DNA from: Nymphaea colorata
Taxonomy: Eukaryota > Streptophyta > Magnoliopsida > Nymphaeales > Nymphaeaceae
Reading direction: 5' to 3'
DNA length: 64,000 nt
NCBI RefSeq assembly: GCF_008831285.2
Contig: NC_045140.1
Span: forward strand, 26,306,131 to 26,370,130
Shown: one piece after another, positions 47,701 to 60,129 of the stretch
How the letters are laid out: every line of letters starts with the position of its first letter
Position numbering within the stretch: the first letter of the stretch is position 1
Position numbers and translations under genes: made by a program
The notes under the pieces: generated by a model
Seen by the model: the letters and a program-made list of their open reading frames with translations, nothing else
Databases searched by the model: none
What the model was told of the DNA's origin: nothing

Positions 47701-48368
47701 TTTGTCTATTCCTTACAGAATCCGCATTAGCTTCGTTTGAATCAGGATCTGCAGATATATAATTCTTTTACCATATTGAGGTAGTGTTTTTGTTTACTCT
47801 TTGTGATTGCTGACTGTTTTTCATCAACAAAAAGATGGTCACTCGTTGCAGTTAGACCTCTTGGATTTTCTCCAAGGAATGTGTCATTGAACAAATTGAG
47901 CATGTTGCATGAAGAGCGTCGAAGGCTGATTTCTGACAACAAAAGTTAGGAGACAAGCATTTATCCGAAGGGGGTCACTTGTTTTAAAATCCTAAGGTGA
48001 GGTTTTACCGGCCTTGTAGCTTATGTCATTCTTGCCAACTCCTTGGGAGCTCGTTAATGGATTTAACAATTGCCAAAATGATTTATCCAAATTCATCCAG
48101 TCGACTCCTCATGAGATGTGATTAATCAGCTAAAATAAGTAATTTATTTGGCAGGAAAATAGCTAAGCATGGCACGCCAAGTTACAGTGATATTGCATTT
48201 CATGCTTTAGATACATGTTTTGAATAAAGTCGAAACTTGAAAGGTTTCAAATGAAAATGGTTTCTAAGTTAATTTAGTCCTGAATCTTTATATAAGTGAC
48301 CTTTCCTCATCTGATGGGTGAATTGGTGTTTAGGATTACAGATCAATCATATTTTATGTGTTGATTAG

Positions 48369-48452
48369 TAATACTTTTATATCACTTGTGCTGATATATT
48401 ACGTGATGAATAATACTTTTATATCACTTGCGCTGATATATTAGGTGTAAAT
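48369..48452. repeat. Tandem duplication, period 42 bp
   Basis: TAATACTTTTATATCACTTG and the following bases occur twice (from 48369 and from 48411) with one mismatch in the shared core. The homologous site in copy 1 (about 40226) has only one unit. Confidence 0.8.
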
Positions 48453-48880
48453 TAGATACATTTGTTTATTTGGCTTACATTTCAAATTCACTTTTGGTCT
48501 AGACTTGGTTCTGAATAGATATAAATTAAAAATTTTAATCTATATTTTCTCGTTTACGTCCATAACTCATCTTGGGCAGGACTAATAGCCAGAACATCAC
48601 GCCTGGGAAAGCCCAGTTGCACTATCTTACAGAAGCCTAGTTCAAGGTTTAACAGATACATGAATCAAAATATGTTATAAGGTCTAAATTGGTTGACAAT
48701 TACTTTTTTTTTTTTTTTTTAAAGCAGAGATAGATTTATTGTTCAAATAAACAACAAAAGCATCTAGAAAAATAATACAGAAGCAAAATGGTGGGGTTGG
48801 GCAATGAGGCGCTCAAAAGACAAGCGAACGAATTGCCAGGCCGAGGCGCGTATATAGCGTTAAGAGACATGAGGTTAGAA

Positions 48881-49580
48881 GTTGGAAAACCAGTTCAACA
48901 CAAGCAGCTCTAAGATTGAAGATGGGATGAAGTGGGCTCTACTTTCTCGTTAAATGCACATGATTGTTTGTACTTGTCTTAAGAGCAGAAATCGATAGGA
49001 TAAACTGACATAAAAAATTTTCAAATGCCATGGTGTAGATAGTATTCCTCTTGACCGTTGCACTGCAGTTTTATAATGGATTTATCTCATCATGCTTTGG
49101 TGGATGACATAGTTGCACGAACAAAAAAACTCTAAAATTCAGGAGAACCAAGTGAACCTTAAAAATAGAGAGTTTATAATACACATGAACATAGACACTG
49201 ATTTGGATCACATAACTCATGCTTGTTGTTATATTGAACAAGCATCAGCACCTATGGAACCGGCGCTCAAGCTATATGTTGTCATCATGGCAGCAGCTGC
49301 TATCCTAGGTGAAAGCCAAACGGCAGCTAGATCGCTTTCTCGACGACCCCCTAAAGCTGGAGCGCGATCCTGCACATCAATGCAACTATTCCTACTGTTT
49401 CATGGTTGTTCCATGATTCAGTTTCCTCCACATCAATCTACAATGTGTTTAGTTGTGCAGCATTCTCTGCAGTTATGCATCAAGATGCCCAAAAGATGTG
49501 ATTGATTTCTGCTGAACGTTGTATTTCTTGTGGTGTTGGTTCAATTGCATACAGGGATTGACATCAGACTGCATGGTCTT
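48881..49580. other. Spacer between the RFS duplication and the RING-ligase 3' end
   Basis: No gene recognised. An open frame at 49113-49505 lacks any known family signature. The right part probably includes the 3' UTR of the minus-strand RING gene. Confidence 0.4.
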
Positions 49581-52475
49581 CTAGGATTTCTTTGAGATGG
49601 CAGCAGCACAAACATTGCCACGACATAGAGGGCAGACCCTGTAAAATCAAGTATAGTAGTAATCAGACGTGCATGCGCAGGCACAGAGACACAAACCTTC
49701 AGGCAAGAATAAGGGTGCAGACATGCATATGTATTTTCAACGACTTGGGAGATCTTTACCTGTGGACCTCCTTCAGCCATTTGTCAATGCATAACTGATG
49801 GAACTTGTGTTGACAAGGCAAGGTCCTCACGATATCTCCTTCTTCATAGTCCATCAAACATACATAGCATCTGAAATATGAAGACAAATGTGATGCATTG
49901 TTGAATGGCAGGGTTTTGTAGCCAATGCGACAGTGTATATAATTGATATAGACTTGCTTTAAGTGCTATAAACCCCACGCGAACACACACACACACACAC
50001 ACAGAGAGAGAGGGAGAGAGAGAGAGAGAGAGAGAGAGGAGGGGGATAGGGAGAGGACGTACTGAGAAGCCTCTGATGCACCATCATCTTTCAGGAATAC
50101 CTCGGTTGGAAAAGACTTGACAATGTGATCAGGGGCAGGCAGTGATGCAGGGGATTGACCATGAGACCTTAAAGATAAGGTCTCATTCTGGTTGTGAAGC
50201 TCATCGAGTACCTAGTTCCAGAAGAAAAGACACTAATGACTAAAGTGCACTAGCAGTTAAAAGGTTATTGAACAAAAATCAAAGTTTTATTATATTAGAT
50301 ACCTCAAAAAGAGCTTCCGCGAGCATTATAATCCTTGTTATGCTCGTGGATGGATTATTTCTTATGTTTCTTTGGTTTCTGCAATAAGATATTGCTCTCT
50401 CATTTCTTGATAGATTTTCGAGTCTACTACGCAAATGCCGAAGAGCCTGAACATGAGATTCAATCGTCATGGTACATAAAGTTATAGAAAATTTTCAGCA
50501 TAGATAGCAAAAGGTTATCCTTCCTCACAAACCTGTGATTGCATCTGCCACCTTTGTTGCTCTGGCACCTCCCTACCGGCTGTGATTTCATTTCTGTATG
50601 CAAATGATTCTTCATTTACATATCGGTCTATAGACATTCTTGTGAAAGCATCCCGAGATCTGCTTTCACAATGATTAGGAACACCCCCATTAACAGAGCT
50701 CCTTTGGCAGAGGTGGAATGCACCAATGCTCGACGACTGAATAACCCCGTGCTGACCAACAGTTTGAGACCTGTTGAGATTCAAGTTGTCTCCACTACGT
50801 GCAAGTTCGACATTCCTGGTATGCTCATGTTGCCTCTCCTGATTGGCAGCCTGTTGAATTGACTGAAACTGGACAGAAGATGACCCACTAAATATGCGTC
50901 TGGTTAATGGTGTTCTTTGCGTCTGTGAAGAATTTCTGCTATAAACACTGGGTCTTAATCTTTGCTGTTCGCCAGCAATGCTCTCTGCACGATCACCATC
51001 CATTGCACGGATTCTATGTCGTCTTGCATGTTTGCTCATAAAATGGGTTGGTGCTGCAACTTGTAAATGCTCAAGAGTTGCACTATTTGGAGAGTTGCCT
51101 GGAAGTTTCGGCATCCTTGACGTTGAAGTCAAAATTGGTTGATTCAAGCTTTTGGATCGCGGTAATAAGAAATTTCGACTGTTTCTCACTGACCGATTAC
51201 AGGTATCATTGGCATTCTCGTGGTAAGTTGGATTAGCTCCAGATTGTCCCCTACTTATTGTTTCCAATCTCAAGCTTCCTGAAGTCTTTAGTGTTCTAGG
51301 ACATGTGGATGTCGAGTGCCTTGAGCTGCTGCTACCATCACATGGTCTTTGTCTTCTTGAATTTCTTTCTTCTAGATATTTTGATATCCTTGGACACTTC
51401 ATGTTTCTCTCTGCTGAACTTTGCGCTTGGCAAGCAGCGACTGATCCGACCATTGGCCGGGAGATAGAACTCTGAAAGGACCAGTATTGACAACTATCAG
51501 TTGGGAAAACTAGGAAGGAATCACCAAATTAGTTACCAGACTATTATGAATCCAGTTTTTCAGTCACTCTGAAGAAAAAATGTATCAAAACCCGGTAAAT
51601 GATTTCAATAGCAGTAATAACGTAGTGCTTATTTGCAGATCAAGTACTAAATATGTCTACTCACAGTGTGCGCTTTGTGAGTCAACTAGGAGACAATAAG
51701 TTTGAACAATTAAAGAGATATTCAGAACCTCCATGGTAGAAAATGTGTTCTTGCATATCAATATCTGGGAAGACTAAGAAGGCAGTTCTAACTATATCTC
51801 AATCACGGATTACATATCTCAGCAGATCCCACTTACGCTTACTTTTTAGCTCGGATACCTGCTGGAAAGGAAAATCTAGCACAGGTTCCTTCTAGCAGAA
51901 AATTCAATTGGGTGAAGCGGAGGTCGTGATTCACATCCTTGTTCTCAATGATTCTGATAGATTTTATGCTAACTGCATTTCTTGAACATGTAAAAATGTT
52001 ATACTACTGGCATTAGTGATTAACTAACTATTCGACACAAAGTTACGCACTGGGTTGAACCAAGGAAGGCTGGAAGGGGCACCGTCTGTTAAGCTCTGAC
52101 ATTGGAGTTGCTTAAGCCCCAATTTTTCTGCTATCAAATTAGTGACGCCATTACCTTATGAAATCGTATAATCAGGAAGCTACCACATAACTGAAGGATG
52201 AAGAGGAGAGATCATATTATGCCTGTATTTTGAAAATGCAAATAAATTGCAATGCCAATCTACTAGAACCAAAGGGCGTATTGGAAATGGTACTCAACAG
52301 ATACATTGATCCCCAAATCAGGATTTCTCAGAACACCAAAAAGAAACGCAGGCCTAGAGAAAAGACTTACAGAGAAGCGTCGGCCATGTTCTGCATCATT
52401 CCTTCCTCCTGCCATGCCCTCTTGAAAGTGTGATGATGCTGATGAACTAAAACATTTACTGCTCCCAGAACCCAT
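49581..52475 (-). CDS. RING-H2 finger E3 ubiquitin ligase, 6 exons, 501 aa
   Basis: Probable ubiquitin ligase. Exons on the minus strand, 5' to 3': 52475-52371, 51471-50533, 50446-50303, 50211-50063, 49870-49760, 49638-49581; all GT-AG, frame intact, 501 aa. The N-terminus MGSGSSKC fits an N-myristoylation site (Gly2, Ser6) with a neighbouring Cys that could be palmitoylated. Residues ~36-350 are Ser/Arg/Asn-rich and probably disordered. A helical segment (ALRHLRSRLENLSRNER) and a conserved VLDELHNQNETLS stretch precede the RING. The C-terminal RING-H2 reads CYVC...LPCQHKFHQLCIDKWL...CPLC, with all eight ligands (C3H2C3) present and split across the last two exons. The protein ends about 14 residues after the RING. 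I recognise the class, not the exact orthologue or its substrates. Confidence 0.88.
49983..50039. repeat. (AC)n(AG)n microsatellite in a RING-gene intron
   Basis: AC run followed by an interrupted AG run, ending about 24 bases from the splice donor of the exon at 50063-50211. Confidence 0.9.
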
Positions 52476-54630
52476 AAAAGGGATTCTGATTCAGCTCCCT
52501 TCTTATAGTCTGATTCTTCTGATTCGGAAGCCCAAGAAAAGTTGGAAAAAACCGAACAGAAAACTAACTGGGCTGCTGTCGTGCTGCAAAAACCATTCTG
52601 CTAACAACAAAGAAGAAGGTGAAACTGAAGACAACCCAATTAACTGAAACTAAATATAGCAGTAGGTGCATAAATCTTGAGAAAAGAATCCGTAGTAATA
52701 AAGGGGAGACAGGACAATAGATGAAGATTTCGAGGAGCGTGTGTCTTCCGGAAGGCAAGGATCCAATGCTAGAAAATCGGGGCTGCTGTAATTCAAATGC
52801 AAAACGAAATGACTCATCTACCCTCATTTTTTGGAAGTTAACTATGGGAGTTGTTCTATAGAAACCTTTTACCGCGGCAGAAGCTAAACGACGCCTTGTT
52901 CGCAACAGTTTCATAGCAAACCGGAACTTTTCTTGTCTGCCTTCCAAGATCTTTCCAACTCACAAACAATGTCCTTTTTCCAATTTGTGGTGCGTGGCAT
53001 CGGACAGCTTTCCCCCGAACCGTGAGATTAAAGAAAAATCTAGTAATTGATAGGCAAGTTTTTGTGGGTGCCGTCCAAATCAACTCAAGATGGCCTGAAT
53101 AAGTTGATTTCTTGAGAAAATTGATTCAACTGATATTATTAAATTATACTTGAATTAGTTTTCACTTTTATTAACATTTTCCAGTTGACGGAAGCTTATA
53201 AATCGTTGTTTCTTCATTGTCTTAAATTAAAACAAATATTTTTTGCTCCAAAATATGAAAATAATTCTTCATTTGTTCAATTCAATGAATTCTTTTGAGT
53301 CTTTCCATAGGCTTGCTCAAGTCAATTTTCACATTTGACTTTCATACAAGACAAGGTCTCCAATTCATGCAAACACTCGAATACTTGAATTGCAAGTTTC
53401 AGTTTTGGCTTTCAATGCTATGGCACTGCACCAACATAGTTGTACGCTTGAGATGTAAAACCGTAAGACTGGAACTCTTCCTCAGGGGTTATAATCTCTA
53501 CTTATGCGATGTTTGATAGCTTTGGATTTCAGATCTGAAGCTGAGCTGATCTAAAATGCTTAAAATTTGAAAACCATGGATTTAAGATCATACCACCCCA
53601 CAAAAAAAAAAAAAAAAAAAAAAAAAATCTTCCTCCTTCCAATCTTAAATTTGACAATTTTCACAATACAAAAATGCAAAACAAGATTTCAAATTAAGTT
53701 TATCCTAAGATTCTTAATTTGATGAATAATGGATTTTACTGTTGATCTTTTGTCACAATGCACCAACTCTATTGGGCTTAAAAAAGAAAAAAAAGATTGC
53801 CTATTACTTTCTCATCTGAAACATGGTGAAAAGGAGTGTTTGGTAGTTTAATATTAGACAAACCCCACAAATCCAGGCCACTAGTTGGAAGTCATGATGG
53901 AATGGAGATGGCTGGGAATGAATTTTGTAGCCACCATGAGCCCTTCAGCTCAACTCAGTCAAGCTGTAAGGCTGAACCAAGAAACAAAAGCAGGAGCACC
54001 AACTTCTTACCAAAAAAGCTGGCATTGATTATGTTACAACCTGTTTGGTGGATGCCATTTTCCACTTTCCATCCATTGGCAGCCCATAAATCAAGCACCA
54101 ATTTGCTGCATTATTGCAGAAAAAAAGATGCATGCCAACAGACAACAGGATGGGTTGCTGTTTCTTTATTTCATTTCAATATTACGAAAGCATTTAAATA
54201 GCTTACATATTTTCATAAAAAAAAACACACATAGAAATATTCATATGAGTCGGTGTCCCTCTGGCAAAGGTGAAATACAATTGTGTATTACATATGCAGC
54301 GGCATTGGAAGAACCGGTAACAAGTGAAAGAAAAATAGAGCGGTTGAATGTGGTCAGAAGGATCACCGTCGTTCATCTTTTAGATGGACGATAGACATGA
54401 AGATTTATAAAAGCTTTGTCAATCATGTCTATGTAAGTTGGAGCACAGGATCCAGATGGGATCAAGGTGGGTCCACGTTGATCGAGATCCAGACATGGCA
54501 TTGTCATGTTGGATCTGAGAACGTTGAGAGGTTGATGTGTGTCGGTGGGTTTTAAAATCTACCAATATTTCATAAAATAAGAAGCTCAAGATATATTGAA
54601 GCAACTGTCCTTAGGGTAAAGTTTGGCTAG
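52476..54630. other. RING-gene 5' flank and intergenic DNA
   Basis: The first 500 bases are probably the minus-strand gene's leader and promoter; an open frame at 52947-52564 (minus) has no domain and is not called. A poly-A run lies near 53606-53627. Frames at 53836-54394 could not be assigned to any family. Confidence 0.4.
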
Positions 54631-55060
54631 TGAACCAGTTCTACCTCACTCATTTGTTTAACGAGTCGTGCTCGAGTTCATGAGTCGACTCGTTCAAATA
54701 ATGGAGTTGAGTTCAAGCTCAATATGTCATTGCCGAGTCGAACTCGAACCTTAATCGGGTCGATACATCCAAACGAGTTTACGAGTATGTCGAGCCTTAA
54801 TCGGGTCGAGTTCGAGCTCAACACATAAGAATAAATATAAATTCTATTCAAACGAGTTTTTTCGAGCCTTAATTGAGTCGAGCTCGAGCTCGAGCTCGAC
54901 ACGTACCGATGAATATCAATTTTATTCAAATGAGGTTGTCAAGCCTTAATCGAGTTGAAGTCGAGCTCAACACGTAACTATCGAGTCGAGCTCGAGTTGC
55001 TGCCGTTGAGCTATTCTCAACCTCGAGGTTTTATTAGTCCAGCCGAGTTCGAGCGGACAG
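54631..55060. repeat. Largest block of the GAGCTCGAG dispersed repeat
   Basis: Several diverged repeats of a unit running CAAACGAGTTT..CGAGCCTTAATCG.GTCGAG.TCGAGCTC occur head to tail, with near-perfect CTCGAG palindromes (54878-54897). It is not coding. Confidence 0.7.
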
Positions 55061-55283
55061 TCTGTTCTAATGTCAATCGAAAGACAACATTTTTTTTTGT
55101 CCTTTTTTTAGTATAATATTACATTAAGTTAGGTTGAAAACAATGGCAGGAAAATCCTTGGTAAAATTTTTGACGTGAACTTATGGGGCGCATGATATCT
55201 TTCCTGGATTTTAGGTCTCATGGCCTGAATTTATGTGGCACCCACTTCGATTTTATGGTTCCAGCCGATTGCATATTTGACAA

Positions 55284-55341
55284 CCATAACTATTCTGATC
55301 ATTAATATCTCTCCATAACTATTCTGATCATTAATATCTCT
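55284..55341. repeat. Perfect 2 x 29-bp tandem duplication
   Basis: CCATAACTATTCTGATCATT and the next nine bases occur twice without spacer. Confidence 0.9.
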
Positions 55342-57503
55342 CAAACTCATGAAAAGAAAAAATGAAGGTGAGGGGAGTCTGACTTTGAGATTTGAGGATT
55401 TTAAGATGCCCAAATTCATATGACGTGCACCTTCTGGAAATTGATTTCGAGCTCGGGTTCCTCATATAAATCTTAAGAATTTAAAATCTTCAAACCTAAT
55501 ACCTCTAGAACTTACATCACCTCAAATCTTAGGTCCAATCGGATCCAGATCTGGAGAGAGAGAGTAAATGTGAAAGAAGAAGACTTGGGGAAGAGTTCAA
55601 TTCAAAGCGGGTGTGGGGGCATGCTGTGGGGCGAGGGGACACAAAGATTTATGGGGAGGAGGATGTGTTTGTACACTGCACATGGGGCGTGTGCATCGTT
55701 TGCGTGAGCGAGATGCACATGGGACGTTCCGTCTGGCAAACCTTCAAACCTTTCAATTATTGCTGGGCCTCTCAATGGCCGCCCTTACTAAAGCTTCTGT
55801 TCCTAAAGCAATTATCAGATGAGTGATCCTCAAGTCAACTGCAGACAAAGCTGTCCTTCTTGGCAGCAGCGAAGCGAAGCCCATTCGCTACCACCAAGTT
55901 GGACCCTTTGTCCCTTGGAAGAATGTCTTTCACTGTTCAGCCTGGTTCAGATTTCGATGACGATGACATGAAAACGCTACCAAGTTCGTGAAATTGAGAA
56001 GAGTTGTGGTCTGCGCCACTTCATGATCAAAGAGCAATCTTCCAAGACGCCTACTGCCGAAAATGGCTTTTCTCAACATCTGATCTACCCTTCAAAGTAA
56101 CGGTGGATGCCTGTAAAATTCAACCTTAATTGGCGTATTGCAGTAAAGCCAGAGGCGGATAAATGGGGAGTTTTGCTTTCAACTTTTCCCTTCTCTGGAG
56201 AGAAATTTTTTATCAACTTTTTTAGAGAAACGTTCTTATTTGTTGGAAAATTAAGCATAGACATGATCTAAAACATCGAGAAAAACAGAATAAACAATCT
56301 TTTTCTCCTAATAAAAAAGCAGTCTTCTGATCTGAGAAATGTTTCGGTTCTGCTGATTCTCTTGTTAAGATTAACAATTTCAGACTTCATGGTGGTAACT
56401 TCTCTGAATCCATTCTCAGCGTTGCACTGTTCAAATTGCAGATATGACTTCTCAGATTCTCAAATCGTTCCGACCCTTCTGTTTGCGCCTTCTTCTGGCA
56501 AAATCCATCCTTTTCTCCCATTCTTCCTTGATTGGTGGGCTTCCTCTCTTGTTGATGAGAAAAAAATATTGGAATAACTTCTCAGTACAAATACTACTTT
56601 TGGTTTACCAGCTTATAACAACCATATTCGCAATCAAATTCAAGACAAGCAAATCATAAATCAAATCCAATAATATACATGACGAAAAAAATATCGAGCT
56701 ATAACAAGCAATTCATTATATTAGTATCCATCAAACACATGCACATCCAGATGATCATGAACAGTTAACAACAAGTATTGTGTACAAGTCATGAATAGAT
56801 ACATATGCAATTTTATTATCTATTGGTATGCTTGTAACTATAATTAGTTTCTCCTATTAATTAACTGCAGTTACTATAGGGGTGATGTCTCAACCTGCAC
56901 TAGTATTTTTACATAATATTTTATTGCAGCACTCAAAAGAATAACTAATAACAAATACAAGGTATCAATTACAACATATGCTCACAGATCGGCCGTTATT
57001 TTATTCCATTTAACTGACCTTTTAAAAGGGACCAGTAGGAGAGTTGTTCCTCAAATCTCCTGGTAAAGAATCATGGGGTGGTCACCCCATGATGGATGCG
57101 CCCAAAACATAGGCATACTCATTGCAAAATAATAAAATAACCTAGATGGCATAACACTTGCCCGAAAAGGGTAACAAGGCTGGACATCGGGTCGGGTACT
57201 CGATGAGTACCTGGCTCGACTCAGGCCTGGGCTTGGACCTGAAAAAAAAAAAAGTCACCTGGCCGACCCGATAAGTAATCGGGCTGGCTTGGGTGAGCCC
57301 GACTCAGTTCGGTTCGGCCTGATAAGATTTTTTATACATATTTTATTAATTTATATATATGTGTGTATAATATATTATTATAGTTAATTATATTTATTAT
57401 TTTATATGAAAAAATATATATTTTTAATTTAATCGGACCGAGCTCGGGCTTGGGTTTTAAGTGTCGAGCTGGCCTGATGCCCAGGCTTAAAGGGTAACCT
57501 TGG

Positions 57504-57583
57504 CACCTTCCTTATGCCACGTGATCATGCAACCTTGCTTCTCCACCTTCCTTATGCCACGTGATCATGCAACCTTGCTCCAG
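57504..57583. repeat. Tandem duplication, period 40 bp, containing CACGTG
   Basis: CACCTTCCTTATGCCACGTG and following bases to CAACCTTGCT occur twice. Each copy holds a CACGTG G-box core, but no gene starts nearby. Confidence 0.85.
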
Positions 57584-59654
57584 AAGCGCTTTGGACAATA
57601 TATAGTTAAAATCAAATTATGTATTAATCATTGTGAGCATTTATTAATTACTTTTAGGTATCAATTTGCTTATATCATTCCTTTAACCACATGTAATTAA
57701 TGCATCTAAGCATAAGTAGCAATTGGGTAAAAATGGAAGAAATCACAAAAATATAATTTCTACCAATGCACTTCATCACACACATTATTTTATTTACCCT
57801 AATAGTCTGGATCTTGAAGCTGAATTCATGCACATTCTTAACTTATCCAACTAAGAGAGATTCCAATCCATCCACCTGAGACGAACTATCTCTTTCCTTT
57901 TTTTTTTTCCTTAAGTGAAACCAATTATGATGCAAAATTGATCTTGTTCTATCCTTGATTAGAGATTTCTCTATGAAAAAATTGGAGCAGATAGCAACAA
58001 CAATCTCATGGGACATGCATATGATTAAAGCAACATAAATCTAAATTGAAGTAATATAATTTATGGTAGTAACACTTTATTTTTAATTATTAATGCTAGA
58101 GCTTAAATGAGTCCTTTATAAGTTTTTCATCATAAGGTTTCAGTACTTAGAGGATCATTGTGCATTTTGGGAGTTTAAAATTGTAATCTTGAGAGAAACT
58201 ATGTTTATGAGTATATAAAAACATATTTAAAACCGTGCTTTCCCCTTTCATTCAATTTTTCTTTTCTCCCCTTCGTTTGTGCCTCTTTTCCCTTCATGCC
58301 CAGTAAGCCGAGGTAAAGCCCTGCGAGTGCGAGTTCTCTGTGTTTATGGTTTATTTATTTATGATTATTATTATTTACATATTTTAAATTTTCACAGCAT
58401 ACATGAATGTATCAAGAAAGTAGCAGTGCATTAACAAATAATAAAAACATTATAAATTATAAAAATTGAAAGTTTGACCACTTAAAATGTGTGGGAGATT
58501 AAACTTTCGATTGAAGACATTTTTTAAATAGTCATAGGACTTTTGCATGCCACGCTTGTGTGAATGACTTGAATAATATTTGCTAGCAATGTGCTTTGGC
58601 TATTATTTAGGCGGTAGGATACTTCTTCTCCAGTACTCATTAAAAAAATATATATATCTAAAACATTTTTGTCCATCAATTTCTCAAGTTGATGTCGGTT
58701 ACGGCCCGGGCTTTTGATTGGTTTTGATTTGTTGAAAATCTTTGTCTATTTAAAAGAACTTTAAGTTGAAAAGGTCTAGACTTCTTAAATCTTAATTGAT
58801 AATATTAGGATTTGGTGGGGGTTGACGTCGGTTAGACGGCTTCTGTTCATGATCACACACATATATATATATATATATGATCTTCAAGATCTGGGATTCA
58901 TGAATTTAAGATGATACTTTTTTTTTTGTTTTTATCAATACAAAAAGTAAAATAAGATGCTCAAGTATGGACCTTCAGTTTCATCTAAGAGCTATAATTT
59001 GATGAATAAATTTTAATATAAATCTTTTGCCACATCAACAAAAGCATACCACATCATATTCATCAATTTAAAATGTAGAAATTAGATATTTAAACCTCGT
59101 TAATTCGTTGGAACAAGTGAAGACTATATATATATCCAACAGTTGTGTTGTTAATATCGTTAATTAGTTGGAACAAGCCCCTTGCCAATTCTATATACAT
59201 TTTACTTCTGAATAAATTCAAATTATTTTTAAAGTTAAAAACTTGAAAAATAAGGTTATACTGGGTAATAAGAAATTATACCTATTAGTACCGATATTGA
59301 TAAAATTGGTCAATAATAATTTATTAATATTAACAAACGATTAGTTATGTCCGAGTAATTTAGTTTTTCTATTAATATTAATTTAAAGTCATTATGTGCT
59401 ATTTTCTTTTATAAGTAATGCTTGAAATTCTTCAAAGAGAATCTAAAAGTTGAACCAATATTGAAATATAAGGAGAGAATAGTTGAACACATAGCAACAA
59501 AACGAAATGAGACAAACTTGACAGAAAGCTAAGCGAGTCGCCTCAACTTAATTTTTCTTGAACAGAGGCCATTTGAGCTCGACTCGACTCATGTGGCAGG
59601 ATCCAGAACGGGTTCCAATTTCGTGCTGCATTGACAGAACTGCTATTAGGGCCA

Positions 59655-59710
59655 ATAGAATCGAACCGCGATGCATCAACGAAAGAAGTCACCAGCTCGA
59701 CCAGCAGGGT
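59655..59710 (-). mobile_element. tRNA-derived SINE candidate (A and B boxes)
   Basis: On the minus strand, TGGTCGAGCTGG (59703-59692) fits the Pol III A-box consensus TRGYNNARNNGG exactly, and GGTTCGATTC (59667-59658) fits the B box. They lie 24 bases apart, closer than in a tRNA gene, and no cloverleaf forms. The 3' end and target duplication were not located. Confidence 0.4.
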
Positions 59711-60035
59711 GTGCCATTAAAAGCGATTCAATTGAACATAATAATAAATCTATCAATCAAATGCCGTGTAGAGATCAGAACTTGATCAGGTGAAGTTCAG
59801 ATGTGGCCATGTGGATCTTGCCTCCCAGCAAGACTCGATTGTCTTTCTTCATACTCGTAAATCGAGAGCCGTTCCCGTGAATTCTAATTGCGATTTCTCT
59901 TTCCTCTGCTAAGGGAGATGGGGCTCTGACCATGGTGTTGGTGACCAGGGAAGAGTTCCCTCCCCGCCATGATCGACACCTGTAAGCTCCATCTCGACGC
60001 GTGTCTCAAAGCTGCAACCTCCCCTGCCAACTAGA

Positions 60036-60047
60036 CACGTTAACGTG
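60036..60047. promoter_or_regulatory. Palindromic double ACGT element upstream of the oleosin gene
   Basis: CACGTTAACGTG is a perfect 12-base palindrome with two ACGT cores, 83 bases before the ATG. ACGT cores are the binding class of ABA-responsive bZIP factors that are known to drive seed oleosin genes; its use here is inferred. It may fall in the leader or the core promoter. Confidence 0.45.
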
Positions 60048-60129
60048 CTCGATCGTCCCTTTTGCTGAACGAAGCCTGCAAAGTTTGAATCTCACAGAGA
60101 CAGACACAAAGGAAGAAAGAGAGAGCACG

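Larger units (their letters stand above)
42045..48880 (+). repeat. Segmental tandem duplication, copy 2 (carries the decayed RFS gene)
   Basis: Direct-orientation counterpart of 34605-40610. It is longer mainly because of insertions in introns (about 43190-43905, the TA run at 44053 and about 44430-44740) and a T run near 48703-48720. Confidence 0.8.
55061..59640. other. Repeat-rich intergenic DNA
   Basis: No gene called. Contents: a perfect 2 x 29-base tandem duplication (55284-55341); a small region at 55769-56026 with plastid-transit-like peptides in broken frames; a Gly/Ser-codon-like GGGCTCGGGT repeat at about 57180-57480; a 40-base tandem duplication at 57504-57583; and TA runs near 57350 and 58858. 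Confidence 0.4.

Noticed and set aside
52564-52947. 127-aa minus-strand open frame upstream of the RING gene
   Set aside because: No domain recognised and located in the expected leader/promoter; kept as a possible uORF only.
54678-54929. Minus-strand open frame rich in Ser/Leu/Arg
   Set aside because: It lies wholly in the GAGCTCGAG dispersed repeat; the amino-acid pattern mirrors the DNA repeat.
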